DNA from: Dictyophora rubrovolvata | Lineage: Eukaryota; Basidiomycota; Agaricomycetes; Phallales; Phallaceae | Reading direction: 5' to 3' | Length of the DNA stretch: 64,000 nucleotides | Assembly: GCA_029959195.1 (NCBI GenBank) | Contig: CP114123.1 | Location: 558,001 to 622,000 of the forward strand | Shown here: positions 12,114 to 24,273 of the stretch, piece by piece | How the letters are laid out: each line of letters opens with the position of its first letter | Position numbering within the stretch: position 1 is the stretch's first letter | Made by a program: the position numbers and the translations under genes | Notes under the pieces: model-generated | Told to the model about the DNA's origin: nothing | Seen by the model: the letters and a program-made list of their open reading frames with translations, nothing else | Database searches by the model: none

Positions 12114-15100
12114 GTAGAAAAAGCTTCCTACCTCGGACTGGTTGTTCTATCGATGTCTTTCTTGGAAACTTGCCTTCGACATTGCATCGCCTTTTCCCGA
12201 CATCTTCATCTATAAAACAACTCCTCCATCTTTCACATTATGTCTTCTCTAATCATGGATCTAGATCTTCAAGAACAGGGATAGCGACTGACCGCGATTG
12301 AAGAAGGTCTTGCAATGCAGAGTGCAACTCTTAATCAGCTCATCACTCACTTCTCTCATCTTCTCGAAACTCAGGCTTCTGCTGCCGCTCCTCCTAATCC
12401 ATCTCCTTCTATTCCTGAGGCCCCAGCCTCAAACCCAACGAGTGATACAAAATCCTCTTGCAACACTCATCCCTCCATTCCTGTAGTCTTTGATGGAGAT
12501 CACAAAAACAGTCGTTCTTTCTGGAACTCAGTCGCTCTCTATATGAGTGTTTGTGGCGGAGACTTCGCCAATCTTGACACCAAGATCCTATGGGTGTTGT
12601 CGTACATGAATATAGGTCATGCTGGTGTGTTCGTGGAAAACCTTCATGCCCAGTACAGCAAAGGAGTTCGCCCTTTCGAAACCTGGGACAAATTTCAACT
12701 TCGTTTTTGATCCGAGTTCTTCCCTGTCACTGAGGTGGAAGACACCCTGAATCTCCTCCAATCGGGTCGTTATGCTCAAGGAGGTCGCACGGTGGACGAT
12801 TACACCGATGTGTTTTGTATTATCATAGAACGAGCCGGTTTCACAGCTAAGGATGGTCTTGCCATTACAACGTATTATCAATCGGGTCTCGACTGCAATA
12901 TCCACGCGCAAGTGGGGACCATGATAAACAGACCTGATTATGCCAATGCTGAGGGCTGGATCAAAGCCTCACACCTCTTCAACCAAGCTCATCACACGCA
13001 TAACACGTTCAACACCGCAAAATGTTCTGCACAACCCTCAACCACTCCATTAATGTCAGTACCTATGACATGAATTAGGCCTAACATTTTCCCACCTCCT
13101 CAACGAATGGTAACAACCCCTATGTATGCACCACCTCCTTTTCCGCCACCTTGATTCCCCATTTCTGCGAACCAACCTGCCCCTGCAAGACCCCCGTTTT
13201 CGACTCCTGCAGCTCCTGTTGTTCAATCTTGAAACGACATGATGGATGTTGATGCAACTCATCACCGAGTTCAGAATGAGACATCTCGTTGTTTTCATTG
13301 TGGACAAATCGGGCACATGCCTCGTGAATGTCCTCGTGCCTTTGATGTTCGTTACATGCAAACCGATGAAATCAATGAGATCCTTGAGCAACATTTTGCC
13401 CAACAAGACACCCTCGAGATTCAAACACGCATGGAAAATGTCGAGGTGGAAAACGAGGCTATCGCAATCCCTAATGCGGAGGATTTTCAGAACGGCAACA
13501 AGTAAGGGATGCTCCCTCGTTGCCAACACATAATAGATTCGATGTATTGTACATAGACGATGAGTGCAATGAGACATCTGGTTCTGAATCTATTACTTCC
13601 GATGCATCCCCCAAAACACCTCCTTCAACTCCACTGAAAACTTTGTCCTCCCTGCCTTCGTGTTTGTCACTTGGTAAACGCAGTAAGCTTCCTCACGAAT
13701 ATTGACTCACGGCCACCACTGGCACACAACAGCTTGAGATTGCTGTGGAACTGCAAAGTGTCAACACAGGTGATGTCCTTGCCACAAAAGCAATGCTTGA
13801 TACAGGTGCAAGTGGTATGTTCCTGGACTGAGACTTTGTAGAGAGGTGTCGACTCCCCATGATTCGACTTCCAAAGCTGATCCCCATTTTCAACATTGAT
13901 GGCACTCCCAACATAGCAGGGAGCATTACCCATGTTGTGAAGCTCATTATGAGATACCAAACCCATTCAGAATGTGTTCTATTCGCTGTCACCACACTTG
14001 GGAAGTATCCCGTTCTCCTTGGTCTACTGTGGTTCAGGACCCATAATCCTGTCATCGACTACACCACAGGAGAGGTTGAACTCACACGCTGCAATCCGGA
14101 GTGTAGATCCTGTGTCCCACCACCACTACCTGGGAAGGGATCTCAACGTTTTATGCGTACCATTTGTGGGTCATGTTTGGTACAACTCGATGAGACTGAA
14201 TCAGATGATCCAGATATGGCTGATCTGATTGACCTTGAGGATGAGTTCGATCCAGAGAATGGTGACTGCCTTTTTGCAGTCTTGTTAAACCCGGAAGGCT
14301 CTTCTGGCCACCGTATCAGGGTGTCACGCCCCGTTGTAACAATCCGAAGATAATAGCTAAATGTCATAGCTATCTATACAATCGGAAAAACTACGAAGAT
14401 ATTTTGTTTGAGGCCGTCTAGTCTCCGTGGAGCGGGTCCTGGTGCTGATTTCGTAAAGAGGAGGGTGGGGGAATAATATGATATTTAGAGAGTGTGTGTG
14501 CGTCGATATAAAACCAACAACAACAAAAAAATGATGATCCTAAGATCGTGTGTGTGCGAGGGGGACGATAAATGTGAGTTGCAATAAAATGGTGAGTCAA
14601 TACGCCGTCGATAATACAGCAATGATAATCTGTTTTAAAGTTAGTAAGGCTTCAACGACAATACGAATCGTTGAGTTTATACTCCGAGGCCTCACTCAGA
14701 GTAATCCAAAGAAATAGACGTGAGCGTAGAAATAGACTAGAGACGAAACTTGACTTGAACTTGACTTAAACTGAACTAAAACTTGAGACAACCGTTCCGG
14801 TAGATTGCTGCTGTTACAATTATTTACACGCAGTATATATACCATTTGGAAACATAAAGGAAAGCAGAATGATCACTCATCATTCGCCATGATAACAAAA
14901 GGAAACAAAAAGAGAACAAAGAAACAAAAGAAAACGGAGAAAACGATGGAGGATACAATTACAGAAAAAGGGGAATCGCATATGTGGTTAGGGGGAATAG
15001 GAGAAATATGTTGAAACAAAAAGAGAAACAAAAAGAGATCAAAAGAAGACGATGAAACCGGATTCCCAGCATAGCTTTACCAAAATCACCATCTGGCACT

Positions 15101-15161
15101 TCTCGCGCTACCTCTTACCCAAAACTATAATCTTACCATCCCAAACTTCTTACTGATCTGG

Positions 15162-15728
15162 TTATTGTTGACGAGATCTTCTTCTTCGTGGCTGTGGCAC
15201 AATAATAATGGCTATGGCAACGCTTAACAATACCAGATCTTGAACGAGATTGGATTGGAGATCGGAATAGGAAGGGAGGGTTTGATTTCCAACAGAGTAG
15301 TCGGGAGGGGATGGGATGGCAGATAGGGGTGCGTCTATGAATAAGAATTGAGTATAACTTCGAAATTGATGACGAAAGACCAGTCTCCAGATTGATTCTT
15401 CTTGACGATTTGTTGAAAGGAACTCGACAAACTCATACGATTCGTCCATGACATTGACGTTGGTTCGTTCGTACAGGGTTAAAGCTCGTGGATATCCTAT
15501 CTCCAGATCGTCATAAGGAATAGTAATCTCCATTAGTGGCTGTGGAGTAATCGGAAGCATTGTGGAGGGGTCGACATCAATTTCAGAAACAAGAGTATTG
15601 TAAACGCGAAGTCGTGAGAGGAAATTAGGGTTGGGTCCGAATCTGAGAGAAGAACGATATTCAAAAGGGAAGAAAGGGAGTTGAAAAAGGGGGATAGGGG
15701 AAGTAGGAGTATCGTTATTGTCCGACAT
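15162..15728 (-). CDS. element ORF2, unknown 188-aa protein (copy 1)
   Basis: The ATG-initiated frame of 188 residues is identical in protein sequence to the frame at 26902-27468. It has an acidic/polar N-terminus (MSDNNDTPTSPIPLF), a middle part with RVYNTLVSEIDVDPSTMLP, and a WRLVFRHQF...FLFIDAP block. A hydrophobic stretch near the C-terminus (DLVLLSVAIAIIIV) is followed by a basic tail (RRRRSRQQ), which suggests a single tail-anchored membrane helix. I recognise no known domain. It lies 105 bp downstream of ORF1 on the same strand. Function unknown. Confidence 0.6.
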   Translation of the reverse strand: MSDNNDTPTSPIPLFQLPFFPFEYRSSLRFGPNPNFLSRLRVYNTLVSEIDVDPSTMLPITPQPLMEITIPYDDLEIGYPRALTLYERTNVNVMDESYEFVEFLSTNRQEESIWRLVFRHQFRSYTQFLFIDAPLSAIPSPPDYSVGNQTLPSYSDLQSNLVQDLVLLSVAIAIIIVPQPRRRRSRQQ

Positions 15729-15833
15729 GATGATATGAGTTAACCAAAATTTTTAAGCGCTAATGAAATGTCCAGAAAGAAAGAAGGAGATGAAATACAA
15801 ATCTAATCGCTTATCCTAATCAAGCCTTTTGTC

Positions 15834-16466
15834 CTAATTTCGTCCAAGAAGGTTTGAGCAAACGCGTCGGATCTTTCGGAAGGATCGTTTGGATGGAGAT
15901 GAGGGGAGAGATATTGGTTCTGGCGAATGGGGTGAAAAACGAGACATTTGAGGATCTACAGGAACAAGATTGGCTGGTCTATATGGGCTATGTTTTTGTG
16001 TTTTTATGTTTTTCATGACAACCCAACGACTTGGCACATCTAGAACCAGGAATGTAAATTCGAACCCTTCTTGTGTCACTAACCAAATCCGATATGAGTC
16101 TTTAACGGCTGATTCGGGTGTAGAATAAACGTTAATAATTGTAAACCAGTCTAATCGTTCCTCGATATAAACCTTTTCTCCAAACATGAGACCGGGGTGA
16201 ACCAAATCCGAACTTCTGCATTGACGAATAATAAGAGGTGGAGGGAACTTCGGGAGATACGTTTCTTCATCGATGTCGAGACTCGCATATTGGGAACTAT
16301 AGATATAAAGAGTCGTATGCAGATCCAAATTGTATGTCCTTGGACTGGAAGGCGAAAAACGAAAAGGTGATATAGATTCATTGTCGGAGGGGGGTAATGA
16401 CTTGGTGGGAGATGCTGGAATGGGCAAAGAAATTGATGATGTATAGTGAAATGAAAATGCGGCCAT
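15834..16466 (-). CDS. element ORF1, unknown 210-aa protein (copy 1)
   Basis: A single exon of 210 residues starting MAAFSFHYTSS. The N-terminus is Ser/Pro-rich; the core has LYIYSSQYASLDIDEETYLP, VYIEERLDWFTIINVYS and FTFLVLDVPSRWV; the C-terminus is Ser/Pro- and Arg/Lys-rich (PSSPSKRSFRKIR). The core pattern Y-x(6-7)-[LI]-D-[IV]-D-x2-T-x-LP ... FL-x-[LI]-D-x-P recurs in ORF2, so the two are probably old paralogues. It differs from the copy at 26164-26796 at two residues only. No known family recognised. Confidence 0.6.
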   Translation of the reverse strand: MAAFSFHYTSSISLPIPASPTKSLPPSDNESISPFRFSPSSPRTYNLDLHTTLYIYSSQYASLDIDEETYLPKFPPPLIIRQCRSSDLVHPGLMFGEKVYIEERLDWFTIINVYSTPESAVKDSYRIWLVTQEGFEFTFLVLDVPSRWVVMKNIKTQKHSPYRPANLVPVDPQMSRFSPHSPEPISLPSSPSKRSFRKIRRVCSNLLGRN

Positions 16467-16592
16467 TTTTTGTAAGGGTTTTGATTTCAAGAGGCTGTGG
16501 TGTATCGGTTAAGTTTTTGGTAGTTTGAAACTCCGCTTTGAACCAAAATTCGGAATGTTTCCTTATTAGGAAGATTTTGGTGCGCAACACCG

Positions 16593-18164
16593 TGTGCCCT
16601 GTAGTCCAAATCCGGACATATCCAAACTCTGTACTCTGTTCCGTCCCACTCCCCCAACTCCACACTCCATGTTCTTATCCGTACCCCGTATCACAGAATT
16701 TCCTTATGGGGAATTCTGTCCTGCACACTTAGCAACAAGGTACCTAGATTATATTATCATTGTCTTGGCTCACACTAGTCAGTTTCCACCTTTCCTTATT
16801 TGTTGTTATCCCCATTTCCATAGTTTCGCTCCTTCCTGTATTTAAACCCAAGCTCCCCAGCTGTGGATCCTCAGTCTGAATATAATCAGTTATTCTCTCA
16901 TCTCTAGTCCATCTTGTACTCTTAATCTGTATTGCATAGTTGGCTCAGACTTAACGTTCGAGTCAACTCGTACTTATCGTTCATGTTGTCTTCAATGATG
17001 TGGACTTGTACTCCATCGTTGTATCACACATCATCGGACTTGTATGTACTTGCATACTTCCTCATATTCCGAAATCAAGGGATATCATAAGCTGGGTGAG
17101 TGGGCACAACATATAAGTTGAAGCCAAGTCCCTCACCCCGTACTTCAATACTCTGTCCCCTGTTGAGTGTGCGAATAGGCTAAGCGAGGATTTGTAAGCA
17201 ATCAGTATATGTGCCATTCATAGGGCTATGTCGTTTCAAGGTACCATTTAGCTGTTTTCAAATTTATTATCCTTGTATTTTCTCTTCCAATAGTCTTTTC
17301 TTGATTTTAGCTTTTTTGAAATTATAGCAGTTCCATTTTCACTCAGAATTGGCTAAAACTGTATATAAAAACCCAGTAGCTAACACACAAATATCATTGA
17401 TTTATGATGTCATGTATTTCATGATTTCCTCCCTTATCTACCCAAAAACAAGTATTTCCTTTATTCTTTTTTTTAGTTCCTGCTTGCTTTAATAATCCTT
17501 TATTTGTAATGTATCTTATCTTTCAGGAACAGTCAGATGACTTAGTTCCAGGAACCCCTTTATTTTCTTATCATCTCTCTCCACTTCCCTGTCTCACTAT
17601 AATTTTCCCTGATCCACTATTATTCATTCACTTCCTTTTTAAGTAATTTCTTATCTTTTACATGATGTTTCTCTTACTAATGTTTGGAGCTATTTGTACT
17701 TGCTCAAGGTGTATAAATAGGGGCTCATTTTTCTTGTAAATAATCTATCTTGTAACTACTGTTATGCACCCAAGTGCTTACCAATCAAATTGGTCTTTTT
17801 TCCTCTTATATTTCTCTATTCTCAAGGACTTAGTAATAAGTCTCTATCTATCTCTACTAATTTGAACTTAATTCTTAAGTTCAAATATTCCTTCAAGCGT
17901 CTCACCTTCAATAACAGGACTTTTAGTTGCTGAACAATCCCTAAACAAAACTCTTTTATATTTTATTAGGAGTCAAGTTTATTCTAAATCTAAAACAAAT
18001 CCCTTACATATGATGCCCTTCACTATTTCCCTCTGAGCACACGAACACTGGTTCCCTCATCCTTCTCTGCCTACCTCCTGACGGTGCATATCACCCCTGT
18101 CATACCCAGCAGCCCGGACTTCTTCGGAACTATCCGGAATAACCTTGGGCCACCGTACGTAACA
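16593..18164 (+). repeat. LTR-B copy 1, interrupted
   Basis: A TGTGCCC...ACGTAACA unit matching 20429-21064 in reverse orientation. Shared landmarks are GTATTTAAACCCAAGCT (TATA-like), GGATCCTCAGTCTGAATAT, TTAACGTTCGAGTCAACTCG and CTATCCGGAATA. It is split by LTR-E at 17164-18093. Without that insert it is about 642 bp, close to copy 2. A retroelement LTR, internal region absent. Confidence 0.75.
17164..18093 (+). repeat. LTR-E, solo LTR nested in LTR-B
   Basis: A 930-bp TG...CA unit with a TATA box (tataaatagggg near 17712) and a polyadenylation-like region. CCCCTGT stands on both sides (17157-17163 and 18094-18100). The LTR-B copy at 20429-21064 shows the corresponding unfilled site with a single copy of this stretch, which confirms the insertion. 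Only LTR sequence is present. Confidence 0.75.
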
Positions 18165-20428
18165 TGGGGCTGCTGAAACCATCTCTCAAAGACTCGCCCA
18201 GGCTTATACCAACAATGCGGGAACTCCCACCAAAAAGGGCTTTTGTGATATCATTCCCGAACAGTTCTATGATTTTGAGGATGTTTTTGCTAAGGAGGCT
18301 TTTGACTCGCTTCCCGCTCCTAAGAAGTGGGACCATCCAATAAAGCTGCTGCTAGATTCAGACCCTAAGTTCTGCAAAATCTACCCTCTTTCACCAAATG
18401 AGCAGAAAGAGCTGGATATCTTTTTAGAAGAGAATCTCTGTTCTGGCCGTATTCGCCCCTTGAAGTCTCCCATGGCATCCCCAGTGTTCTTTATCAAGAA
18501 GAAAGACAGCTCGCTCCATCTTATTCAAGATTACCGTGCTCTCAACGCGATGATGATTAAAAACCAGTATCCGCTGCCTCTAATTCCCAAACTCATCAAC
18601 AAATTATGGGGAGTGAAATATTTCACTAAACTGGATGTCCAATGGGGGTACAACAATGTGCATATTAAGGAAGGTGATGAGTGGAAGGCAGCATTTCATA
18701 CGAATCACAGGTTATTCGAACCCCTCGTTATGTTTTTTGGTCTCACTAATAGCCCAGCAACCTTTCAGACAATGATGAATGAGATCTTCGAGGACATGAT
18801 CACTGAAGGTGTTGTCGCAGTATACATTGACAATATCCTCATCTACACAAGAACACGAGAGGAACATGACCGCATCATGCATCGCATTTTGGAGAGACTT
18901 TGTGAACATAAGCTTTATCTCAAGGCAGAGAAATGCAAATTCTGTTGTACTAAAATTGAGTATCTTGGTCTCATCATCTCTGAGAACACTGTTGAGATGG
19001 ACCCCACAAGGTCTCTGGGGTTAGGGATTGGCCAGTACCGAAGAACGTCACTGAAGTACAATCATTCTTAGGGTTTGCAAACTTTTACCGTTGTTTTATC
19101 AAGGATTTCTCCCGTATCACTCATCCTATGTTTAGTTTGACGAAGAAGGATGCTCTGTTCATTTGGAACGATGTTTGTCAACAAGCCTTTGATTCTCTCA
19201 AGTATGCGATGACTTCAGCTCCCATTCTCTCAATTCCCGATCCCTTGAAACCTTATCATGTTGAGGCGGATAGCTCTGACTTCGCATCAGGCGCAGTATT
19301 GTCACAACTGCTACCTGAGGATAATAAGTGGCATCTGGTCGCATTTTTTTCGAAATCGTTAAGTCCTGTGGAACGTAATTATGAAATCCATGATAAGGAG
19401 ATGCTGGCAATAATCTGTGCATTAGAAGAATGGTATCATTTCTTGGAAGGTGCAAGTCACCCTATTGATATTTGAACGGATCACAAGAATCTGGAATATT
19501 TTATGACAGCTCGTACCTTCAATCATCGTCAAGCTTGCTGGTCAGTTTACCTTGCATGCTTCGATTTCACTTTATGGCATATACCTGGTAGATCAATGGG
19601 CAAACCCGATGGCCTTTCGTGACATGCAGACCACGGCACTGGCAAAGACGATAATCAGGGTATTACGCTAATTCACCCTGAAATGTTCACCATCAATGCA
19701 TTACAAACATTCCACCTTAAGGGAGAGGAGGACGAGTTCCTACACCAAATTCGCACCGCGAATCGAGAAGGTAAACACAAGGACAGTGTTTCTAAGGCCA
19801 TTGAATCCCTCAGAGCCTTGGGTGGCAACTCAATCCACATGGGCAAATGGGCAGAGGATCAAGACATTATCTACTATCGGGGTAAGGTCTATGTCCCGAA
19901 TGTTGACGATTTGTGATGCAAAATCACTCAATGTCATCATGACATGAAAATCGGTGGTCATCCAGGTCGTTTCAAGACCTTAGAGTTGGTTTCACGGATG
20001 TTTTGGTGGCCAGGGATCTCAAGGTATATTCAGCGGTACGTGGAAGCTTGTGACCCGTGCTTGCGCACTAAACCCGCTCGACGTGCTCCTTTCAGTGAGT
20101 TACACTCCACCAAGACTCCTTTTAGACCCTGGGAATTCATTTCAGTCAATTTTATCATGGAACTCCCAGAATCGAACGGATATGATGTGATTTTGTCTGT
20201 TGTAGACTCCCTCACCAAACATGTTCATTTCGTTCCTACCTTTACCACTGTAGATGCTACAGGTCTAGCCTCGCTCTATCTCCAGCACATTTGGAAGCTT
20301 CATGGTCTACCGGAGAAGATCATCTCAGATTGAGGGCCGCAATTTGTATCTCGTTTCACCAAGGAACTCTCATGTCTTCTCGGTATATGTCTTGCATCCT
20401 CCACTGTGTACCATCCTCAGACTGATGG

Positions 20429-21064
20429 TGTTACGTACGGTGGCCCAAAGCTATTCCGGATAGTTCTGAAGAAGTCTGGACCACAGGGTCAGACAGGAGA
20501 CGGAGTACTGAAGTACAGGGTGAGGGACTTGGCTTCAACTTATATGTTGCGCCCACTCGCCCAGCTTATGATATCCCTTGATTTCGGAATACAAGGAAGT
20601 ATGCAAGTACGTACAAGTCCGACGACGTGTGATACGATGACAGAGTACTAGTCCACATTGTTGAAGACGATGTGAATGATAAGTACGAGTTGACTCGAAC
20701 GTTAAGTCCAAGCCAACTATGCAATATGGATTAAGAGTACGAGATGGACTGGAGATGAGAGAGTAACTGATTAAACTGATTATATTCAGACTGAGGATCC
20801 ACAGCTGAGGGAGCTGGGGTTTAAATACAGGAGGGAGCGGAACTATGTAAATGGGGATAATGACAAATAAGGGAAAGTGGGAATTGACTAGTGCAAGCCA
20901 AGATGGCAACCAGGTACCTTATTACTAAGCGAGTAGAATACACATCCCCTTAAGGAAGATGTCTGATATGGAGTACGGATGGAGTACGGGTCTCGGAGTT
21001 AAGAGGAAATACGGGGTATGTAGTATGGGATTCGGGATAGTCCGTGTTTGGACTCTGGGGCACA
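20429..21064 (-). repeat. LTR-B copy 2
   Basis: This 636-bp unit reads on the plus strand TGTTACGTACGG...CTGGGGCACA. It is the reverse of LTR-B copy 1 and abuts the truncated integrase of the Gypsy fossil. No matching short flanks were seen, so it may be a rearranged end rather than a clean solo LTR. Confidence 0.75.
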
Positions 21065-21071
21065 TGGAGCG

Positions 21072-21467
21072 TGACACCTTCCTTATGGGGAAACTGGCCC
21101 CTGACTCTTAGTAATAAGGAACGAAGATTTTATAATCATCATCACTAGCTGTGTTCAACCATATGCTACCTTTCCTTATTTTGTCTTATCTCCATTCCCG
21201 TAGTTCCGCTCCTTCCTGTATTTAAACCCCCAGCTTACAGCTGGGGTTCCTCAGTCTGAATATCAGCTTTATTAGTCTCATCTCATACTCTCTAAGTCCC
21301 TGCCACTCCAAAATTGAGGGATAGATAAAGCTGGGCGAGTGGGTGCAGCTTATAAGCTGAAGCCGAGTCCCTCATCCTGTACTTCCGCACTCCGTCTCCC
21401 ATCCGTCCCTAGCAGTCCAGACTTTCTTGGAGACATCTGGGATAGTCCCGGACCACCATACATAACA
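21072..21467 (+). repeat. LTR-B copy 3, diverged and 5'-truncated
   Basis: This shares GTATTTAAACCCCCAGCT, CCTCAGTCTGAATAT, AGCTGGGCGAGTGGG and ACCACCATACATAACA with the other LTR-B copies but is more diverged, so it is an older or sister copy. Host sequence of duplicated locus I resumes directly after it. Confidence 0.65.
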
Positions 21468-23226
21468 CCAATGAAGGATGCTCTTAAGAAAGATAGGACC
21501 AAAGTGACAATAGAGTATGACAAAGCATCCGCCAAAGTTATTTACAGGTTTCTGGCTGTAGTCCAGCAGTTATTGAGCTTCCCATACAGAAGGCATGCCA
21601 TCGCAGAGTCCGAATGTTTACTATGCGTAATAAAAAGGAAGGCAAACACACAGTAGGTTATGATTGGATATAAAGGTTACGATATACCCCAACCACTAAC
21701 AACTGTCCAGGGTATGCTTCTTTCTTCAATCCATTCAATGTCATGAGTTGACTAACCCTTTTTTCACTTAGTCCATGGCTTGACTCTGGCAGGCATGAAG
21801 TTAGTGCCAATTTTAAAAGCATAGTATCCTAAGAACCCTTCAATAAACCTCAGTATCATGGGCCTTAGCATCAGGCAAAAAAGTCAGGAAAAACAAACAC
21901 AAAGACGAGTATTCGTGCTTTGGAACAGATCGAAGACAGAAGCCAGGGGACACACGCTGGGGATGGTTTTGACATCGACTATTAGCATCATCGGAAGCCA
22001 CGGACAATTCATTAAAATTGAATGTATTCATTTATGAATCTACACTGTAAAATCTTCAGGACCAACAATTACAATCAATTCCATGGCACGGCGGCAGGTG
22101 TGGAATACTATATACTATATTGACAATCAACAGACTCGCAGTAGAATCACAAACTTCAAGTCTTCAAGCTTCAAGTTCTACCAAGATGATCTAAGCAAGT
22201 ATATACTATACAACGGGTGATCGAGTTACTGATAGGGAAGGTATGAAAATAAGAGTAGAGAACTGTTTATAGAGTAGAAATAAGAATAAAGGAGAGTTTT
22301 GTGTGAAGGAGAATATCTCGAAGGTGGGGAAGTAGAGCACTGCCTGTATAAGCCATCCTGATTATCATGATGTAGTATCCATAGAAGAGCTTCAAAAGAA
22401 TCAAAGAGAAGGAAAAATAGAGGAAAAAAATGGCATTGTAAAATGGAATCAAACTATGTAAAAGTCTAGAAAGAGGTTATATTCAATATGTAACATAATT
22501 GCAATGCAAGATGCAGAGAGATGATTTGGAACAAACAGAGGAAATATATTAGACTTAGTAAGTACTCGGAAGAAGCGACTTTTTCAAATATCAAACTGGA
22601 TGAGTGGTTTGTAGCTTCATTAACATGAAGATTATGTATATATGTTTTATAGTGTCCATTTGTTCTCATATGGATTGTACATAATAATAATGTGATTAGC
22701 CCAATAGCAGTGCTTCCATTTGCATTATTAATTAGCTAAGTGTTAGCGGGTTTCCTTCTGAATCGTTCTCAACACAACCTCACCATCACTCCATTCTCCC
22801 ATTAGGTGCCTGATAATGCCCCATATTGATTGCCGCAGAACACTGAGGAACCATTTTGGCCAGAAAATTCATTCAATATCAAGAGCTGAGCAAAAAAAAA
22901 ACAACGAAACTGAGCAATGTCACATTGTCCTGGAAGCCATGACAAGGCAATGTGTTTATAGTAAGGTGTGTAAACTTGATCATTTAGTCTCGTCACATCT
23001 AGTGCCTACTGTATAGAAGTTAAAGATTCCCCGCCTGTCTGAATTATAATATTCAAGTCTCATTTTAATCTGAGGAAAGCATGGCACCCTGACAACATTC
23101 CCCATAGAATTTTTAATAATTAATGTATGGACTTGGAGTTAGATTACAATACACTGTAATATTAAAAACATTGACGTGTAGATACTAAACTCACGGTTTC
23201 AATAACTGCTCTCAGTCAATAGAAAA
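21468..23226 (+). other. duplicated locus, upstream part of copy I
   Basis: Matches about 46440-47802 in order. Examples are the AGGATGC(T/C)CTT, TTTCTG(G/A)CTGTAGTCCAGCAGT, AACAACTGTCCAGGGTATGCTTC and TAGTCCATGGCTTGACT blocks. Minus-strand coding-like strings are shared too (RFIE(G/A)FLGY, NFMPA(R/I)VKPWTK), which hint at a gene or old gene piece in the region, but I cannot name it. The middle part (about 22200-22990) has no counterpart in copy II. Confidence 0.55.
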
Positions 23227-24273
23227 ATGAACAGTACCAGCAATAACATAACTACCATGACAGTCGTCAATGCTTTTATCAAGGAAGCTTGGACAGGATA
23301 TGTGCTTATTCTTATACCTAGTGTTCAATAATGGGTATTGAGTTGTAAATAATAGCCAAACTTTTAACTGGATCCTTATCAGCCCTTTAAGTGAGCAGTT
23401 TAGATCCCAGAGAAAAAATCTCATTAAATAGAACAAAATATCTAACACTCCTGTTTTATGATCTTCTCCTAAGGTTCCCACAAGAGGTAGAACATATATG
23501 GTTTAAATCATTCAGTCTACCAGCATTATTATATATTTTTGTGAGATATGGGGTTTTAGTCAACCAAGGATTTCGATTTTCACTAATCTTTGTGCCAGTG
23601 AGTTGATAGTATATCTTCTGCGTAGCTGCAGGTTCTTATTGTTATCATCTCTTATTTTTGATCTGAAGGTGAGAAGGTAATATATCCTAGCTTTGTATTT
23701 GAGGCAGAAGTTGAAGCAATACAAAGGTCTTGTAACATGCTGGCCATTGTATCAAACTCAGTTGACATCTTATCATTTATTGGTATCCAAGATGTGTTCT
23801 GTAATATTGTACTACCCCCAAGCACATTCAATAATCACGATAGGCTTATTGATCACTCAGGCATATACAATGTGCCAAGGAAGCAAATTTATCACTGCAG
23901 CTTTAGTCTTTGGTCTTCTTGCAAGCTTGATTTTGAAATTGTATGGTAGATTCAACTACTTCAAAACCATGATTGAAATATCTTATGCTTTTATCTAGGC
24001 ATAATAGCATTCTCTAAATGTCTTATGAAGTCAGTGACTCACGTCTCATTCTACTATGTAGTGATCATTAACAAATATTCCAATTGTAATATTAGTTCTA
24101 CTGGTAAACTTCATGGTCATCTCTGAGCATCATTTTAAAGACAAACCTTGTGCTAGCTGAAAGCATTTTAGTTGTACTTGCTACTGATATCAGTGTCATT
24201 TATATAAATATTATTATATTCGGTATTATCATGTGGAAGGTCTTTGGGACATGGAAGTTGAAATATGAAGCCA

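Larger units (their letters stand above)
14322..16589 (-). mobile_element. two-ORF long-LTR-like element, copy 1
   Basis: This is nearly identical to 26041-28300 in reverse orientation. Read on the minus strand it begins TGTTGCGCACCAAAATC, carries two open frames, then a TATA box (14834-14841) followed by an R/U5-like tail of about 500 bp ending GGGGCGTGACA. The ends form a short imperfect inverted repeat (TGTYRCGC / GCGTGACA). CACCG occurs on both sides (14309-14313 and 16588-16592) and may be a 5-bp target duplication with slightly different borders. No gag or pol is present. It sits inside the Gypsy fossil and looks whole. I infer a solo LTR with coding U3; a non-autonomous element of another class is possible. 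Confidence 0.7.
11728..20428 (+). mobile_element. Ty3/gypsy retrotransposon fossil, nested and 3'-truncated
   Basis: The 5' LTR (11728-12113) is followed by a gag-like region (about 12240-13500) with a CCHC zinc knuckle (CFHCGQIGHMPREC). An aspartic protease region lies at about 13790-14060. After foreign insertions (14314-18164) come reverse transcriptase (about 18170-19000, active-site box YIDN), RNase H (about 19130-19620) and integrase (19680-20428; H-H zinc region and GPQF-like box). The order is typical of Gypsy. The element is broken: several reading-frame breaks, two later elements inside it, and its 3' end and second LTR missing at the junction with another LTR at 20429. I judge it old. 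Confidence 0.85.
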
